7,123 bases of DNA, from positions 1 to 7,123 of the forward strand of contig CAJGCV010000093.1 in the NCBI GenBank assembly GCA_904501915.1, read 5' to 3'. Position 1 is the stretch's first letter. Each line of letters begins with the position of its first letter. The stretch comes from an uncultured Akkermansia sp. GTDB lineage: Bacteria; Verrucomicrobiota; Verrucomicrobiia; Verrucomicrobiales; Akkermansiaceae. Shown here one piece after another: positions 4,423 to 7,123 of the stretch. The notes beneath the pieces were generated by a model. That model worked only from the letters and a program-made list of their open reading frames with translations, searched no databases and was not told the DNA's origin. The position numbers were made by a program, and so were the translations under genes.

Positions 4423-6948
4423 ATGAAGATACGGAAAAGGAACGGCGCGGTGGAAGAATACCGCCGGGAGAAGATAGAGCGCGTGATACGCCTGGCGTTT
4501 GAGAGCGTGAGCATGGAATCAGCCTCAGCAGAGACAGCACGGCTGGCGGCGGACATAGAAGGCACACTGCTGAGCCGGGGAGAAGGTGTCATAGCGGTGG
4601 AAAGCATCCAGGACCAGGTGGAAGCAGAGCTCATGGTGGCAGGCTATTACGAAGCCGCCAAGAATTTCATTCTGTACCGCAACGAGCGCAGCCGGGCCCG
4701 CGCTGCCCGGGAGCATCTGCTGGAACATTTCACCGACCGCTCCGCACTGGAAGCCACACTCAAGGAACTGCAGCAGGAATTCCCGGAAGAAGAATACGCC
4801 CTGCCCCAGCTCACTGCCCGCTTCCGCAGCTTCAGCAAAAGCGGGCAGAGCGATGAAGCCGGGCTGGGCTGCCTCATCAAAGCCGCAGCCGAGCTCACCA
4901 CCCGCGATGCCCCGAACTGGGAAATGGTAGCCGCGCGTTTCTGGCTGCTGCGCTTCAGCTCCCAGCTCTCCCGACACGAAGCGGCAGCCGGCATCACCAG
5001 CCTGTACGACAAACTCACCCACCTGACCAAGGAAGGAGTCTACGGCTCGTATATCCTGGCGCACTACAGCAGGGGAGAAATCGACCGCTGCGCCAGGATG
5101 CTGAGGCCGGAGCGCGACAAGCTTTTCAACTACTCCGGTCTGGAGCTGCTGCACGGGCGCTACCTCATCCGCACACATGCCGGGGCAGTGCTGGAAAGCC
5201 CGCAGGAAATGTTCCTGGGCATCGCCCTGCACCTCGCCATGAATGAGCAGAACGAACGCCTGCAGTGGGTGCAGCGCTTTTACGACATGCTCAGCACCCT
5301 GAAAGTCACCATGGCCACCCCCACGCTGGCCAATGCCCGAAAACCCTTCCACCAGCTATCCTCCTGCTTCATCGACACCGTGCCGGACAGTCTGGAGGGG
5401 ATCTACCGCAGCATCGACAACTTTGCCCAGGTCAGCAAATACGGCGGTGGCATGGGGCTCTATTTCGGCAAGGTACGCGCCAGCGGCAGTGCTATCCGCG
5501 GATTCTCCGGTGCAGCGGGCGGGGTCATCCGCTGGATTCGCCTGGCCAATGACACCGCCGTGGCTGTGGACCAGCTGGGGGTGCGCCAGGGAGCAGTAGC
5601 CGTCTACCTCGACGCCTGGCACCGCGATTTGCCGGAATTCCTGGCACTGCGCACCAATAACGGGGACGACCGCCTGAAAGCGCACGATGTATTCCCTGCG
5701 GTATGTTACCCGGACTATTTCTGGCAACAGGCACGTGACAACATCGAGGGCGACTGGTACCTCATGTGCCCGCATGAAATCAAATGCGTGAAGGGATACT
5801 CGCTGGAAGACAGCTACGGCGATGAATGGGAGGAGCGCTACCACAGCTGCGTGGCAGACAGCCGCATTCACAAACGCATTGTCCCCATCAAGGATATCGT
5901 GCGACTCATCCTGAAGAGTGCCGTGGAAACCGGTACCCCCTTTGCCTTCAACCGCGACCTCGTGAACCGAGCCAACCCGAACAAGCACCGCGGCATCATC
6001 TACTGCAGCAACCTCTGCACCGAAATCGCGCAGAATATGAGCGCCATCGAATCCATCTCCCAGGAAGTCAGAACCGTGGAGGGAAAAACCGTGGTGGTCA
6101 CCACCACCAAGCCCGGAGATTTCGTGGTCTGCAACCTGGCCAGTCTCTCGCTCGGGCGCATCGATGTGCGCAACCCGCAGGAAGTGGCAGAAATCACCCG
6201 CAGTGCCGTGCGTGCGCTGGACAATGTGATTGACCTGAACTTCTACCCCCTGCCTTATGCGGAGATTACCAACCGCTCCATGCGTCCCATCGGTCTGGGC
6301 GTAAGCGGCTACCACCACATGCTCGCCAGACTCGGGCTGCACTGGGAAACCAAGGAACACCTCGACTTTGCAGACCAGCTCTTTGAGCAGATTAACCACG
6401 CTGCTATTTCCGCCAGCTGCGACACCGCCCGCGAAAAAGGCGCCTACGCCGCCTTTGAGGGTAGCGAATGGCAGACCGGCGCGTACTTCGACCGCCGTGG
6501 CTACACCGCACCCCATTGGAAGGAATTGCGCCAACGCGTCGCCACCCACGGACTTCGCAACGCCTGGTTGCTCGCCGTTGCCCCCACCAGCAGCACCAGC
6601 ATCATCGCCGGTACCACAGCCGGTATCGACCCGGTCATGAAACTCTTCTTCCTGGAGGAAAAGAAGAGCGGGCTCATGCCCCGCGTGGCACCGGAACTCA
6701 CCCTGCAAACCCTCTGGCTGTACAAGAACGCCCACCACATCGACCAGGCGTGGTCGGTTCGCGCCGCCGGGGTGCGCCAGCGCCACATTGACCAGGCGCA
6801 GAGCATGAACCTCTACATTACCCATGAATACACCCTCCGCCAGATACTCAACCTCTACATCCTCGCGTGGGAATGCGGGGTGAAGACCATCTATTACATC
6901 CGTTCCAAGAGCTTAGAAGTAGAAGAATGTGAATTATGTGCCAGTTAA
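4423..6948 (+). CDS. nrdA: Class I ribonucleoside-diphosphate reductase, large (alpha) subunit with ATP-cone
   Basis: This cytosolic protein reduces ribonucleoside diphosphates to deoxyribonucleotides, using a radical delivered by the beta subunit encoded just downstream. The 841 residues compare with 761 in Escherichia coli NrdA. An ATP-cone activity-control domain begins at once (KRNGAVEEYRREKI, 5-18) and runs to about 95, supporting this start. About 60 extra residues (95-150) precede the N-domain motif LIKAAAELTTRDAPNWEM (151-168). The catalytic barrel carries every expected residue: C315 (SSCF) and C570 (VVCNL) as the reducible pair, N530, C532 and E534 in SNLCTEI with C532 the thiyl radical site, the loop PTSSTSIIAGTTAGIDP (721-737), the radical-transfer tyrosines Y824-Y825, and the C-terminal swinging pair C836/C839 in CELC. 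The enzyme therefore looks intact and active. The divergent promoter and NrdR-like boxes upstream suggest control by deoxynucleotide level. The last dozen codons switch to A/T-ending codons where nrdB begins. Confidence 0.97.
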   Translation: MKIRKRNGAVEEYRREKIERVIRLAFESVSMESASAETARLAADIEGTLLSRGEGVIAVESIQDQVEAELMVAGYYEAAKNFILYRNERSRARAAREHLLEHFTDRSALEATLKELQQEFPEEEYALPQLTARFRSFSKSGQSDEAGLGCLIKAAAELTTRDAPNWEMVAARFWLLRFSSQLSRHEAAAGITSLYDKLTHLTKEGVYGSYILAHYSRGEIDRCARMLRPERDKLFNYSGLELLHGRYLIRTHAGAVLESPQEMFLGIALHLAMNEQNERLQWVQRFYDMLSTLKVTMATPTLANARKPFHQLSSCFIDTVPDSLEGIYRSIDNFAQVSKYGGGMGLYFGKVRASGSAIRGFSGAAGGVIRWIRLANDTAVAVDQLGVRQGAVAVYLDAWHRDLPEFLALRTNNGDDRLKAHDVFPAVCYPDYFWQQARDNIEGDWYLMCPHEIKCVKGYSLEDSYGDEWEERYHSCVADSRIHKRIVPIKDIVRLILKSAVETGTPFAFNRDLVNRANPNKHRGIIYCSNLCTEIAQNMSAIESISQEVRTVEGKTVVVTTTKPGDFVVCNLASLSLGRIDVRNPQEVAEITRSAVRALDNVIDLNFYPLPYAEITNRSMRPIGLGVSGYHHMLARLGLHWETKEHLDFADQLFEQINHAAISASCDTAREKGAYAAFEGSEWQTGAYFDRRGYTAPHWKELRQRVATHGLRNAWLLAVAPTSSTSIIAGTTAGIDPVMKLFFLEEKKSGLMPRVAPELTLQTLWLYKNAHHIDQAWSVRAAGVRQRHIDQAQSMNLYITHEYTLRQILNLYILAWECGVKTIYYIRSKSLEVEECELCAS

Positions 6949-7123
6949 CCCGCAGACCGCTCTTTAACCCGCAGGGCGACACCGATACCGCCGCCCGCCG
7001 CATCATCAACGGCAATACCACCAACCTGAACGATTTCAACAACATGAAATACGCCTGGGTGAGCGGGTGGTACCGCCAGGCGATGAATAATTTCTGGATT
7101 CCCGAGGAAATCAACCTCGCGGC
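6936..7123 (+). CDS. nrdB: Class I ribonucleotide reductase small (beta) subunit, 3'-truncated by the window edge
   Basis: The beta subunit holds the metal or tyrosyl-radical cofactor and passes the radical to NrdA. The ATG at 6936 lies inside the end of nrdA, overlapping it by 13 bp in another frame, and 62 codons are visible before the window ends. The encoded start, MCQLTRRPLFNPQGD, followed by RRIINGNTTNLNDFNNMKYAW (residues 21-41) and the family motif NNFWIPEEINL (51-61), is typical of beta subunits. The metal-ligand Asp, Glu and His residues and the radical Tyr lie beyond the window, so the subclass (tyrosyl radical, Mn/Fe or other) cannot be decided. Only a weak purine run (AGAAGTAGAAGAA region, about 6916-6927) precedes the start, so translation is probably coupled to nrdA. 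The stoichiometric need for both subunits fits this coupling. Confidence 0.9.
   Translation, partial: MCQLTRRPLFNPQGDTDTAARRIINGNTTNLNDFNNMKYAWVSGWYRQAMNNFWIPEEINLA

Noticed and set aside
5356..6825. A 489-codon open frame on the minus strand inside nrdA
   Set aside because: It is a mirror of nrdA codon bias, with Gly/Val/Ala-rich composition and no domain signature. nrdA has complete catalytic residues over the same stretch.

Overview
The window is an ordinary, gene-dense bacterial chromosome segment of moderately high GC, with AT-rich sequence confined to one divergent intergenic region. A secreted GH29 alpha-L-fucosidase, ankyrin and kinase-fold proteins, a class I ribonucleotide reductase with an N-terminal ATP-cone, and near-absent Shine-Dalgarno sequences together suggest a mucin- or glycan-degrading Verrucomicrobiota bacterium of Akkermansia type. 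That assignment is an inference from gene content; there is no marker gene here to prove it.

Layout. Positions 1-681 (+) hold the 3' part or whole of an unrecognised gene that is open to the left edge. It converges on a leftward three-gene cluster that reads, in transcription order, GH29 alpha-L-fucosidase (4200-2731), a degenerate Ser/Thr kinase-fold protein (2710-1982) and a membrane-anchored ankyrin-repeat protein (1985-720). The first two genes are 20 bp apart and the last two share an ATGA overlap, so they probably form one transcript. The overlap also moves the ankyrin start to 1985, well inside the longest possible reading frame.

A 222 bp intergenic region (4201-4422) separates this cluster from a divergent rightward operon: nrdA (4423-6948), the class I ribonucleotide reductase large subunit with all catalytic residues visible, and nrdB (from 6936), overlapping nrdA by 13 bp and cut by the right edge. 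The intergenic region carries a candidate promoter for each direction. The nrdA promoter is interleaved with two CAAGATA-containing elements spaced exactly 32 bp apart, which look like a tandem NrdR operator. The fucosidase promoter is placed so that transcription would begin at or within a few bases of the start codon.

No mobile element, CRISPR array, tRNA or rRNA was seen. No convincing new defence or mobile system is present. The items most worth a second look are the NrdR-like operator architecture, the predicted leaderless fucosidase mRNA, and the pseudokinase plus membrane ankyrin pair co-transcribed with a glycosidase.
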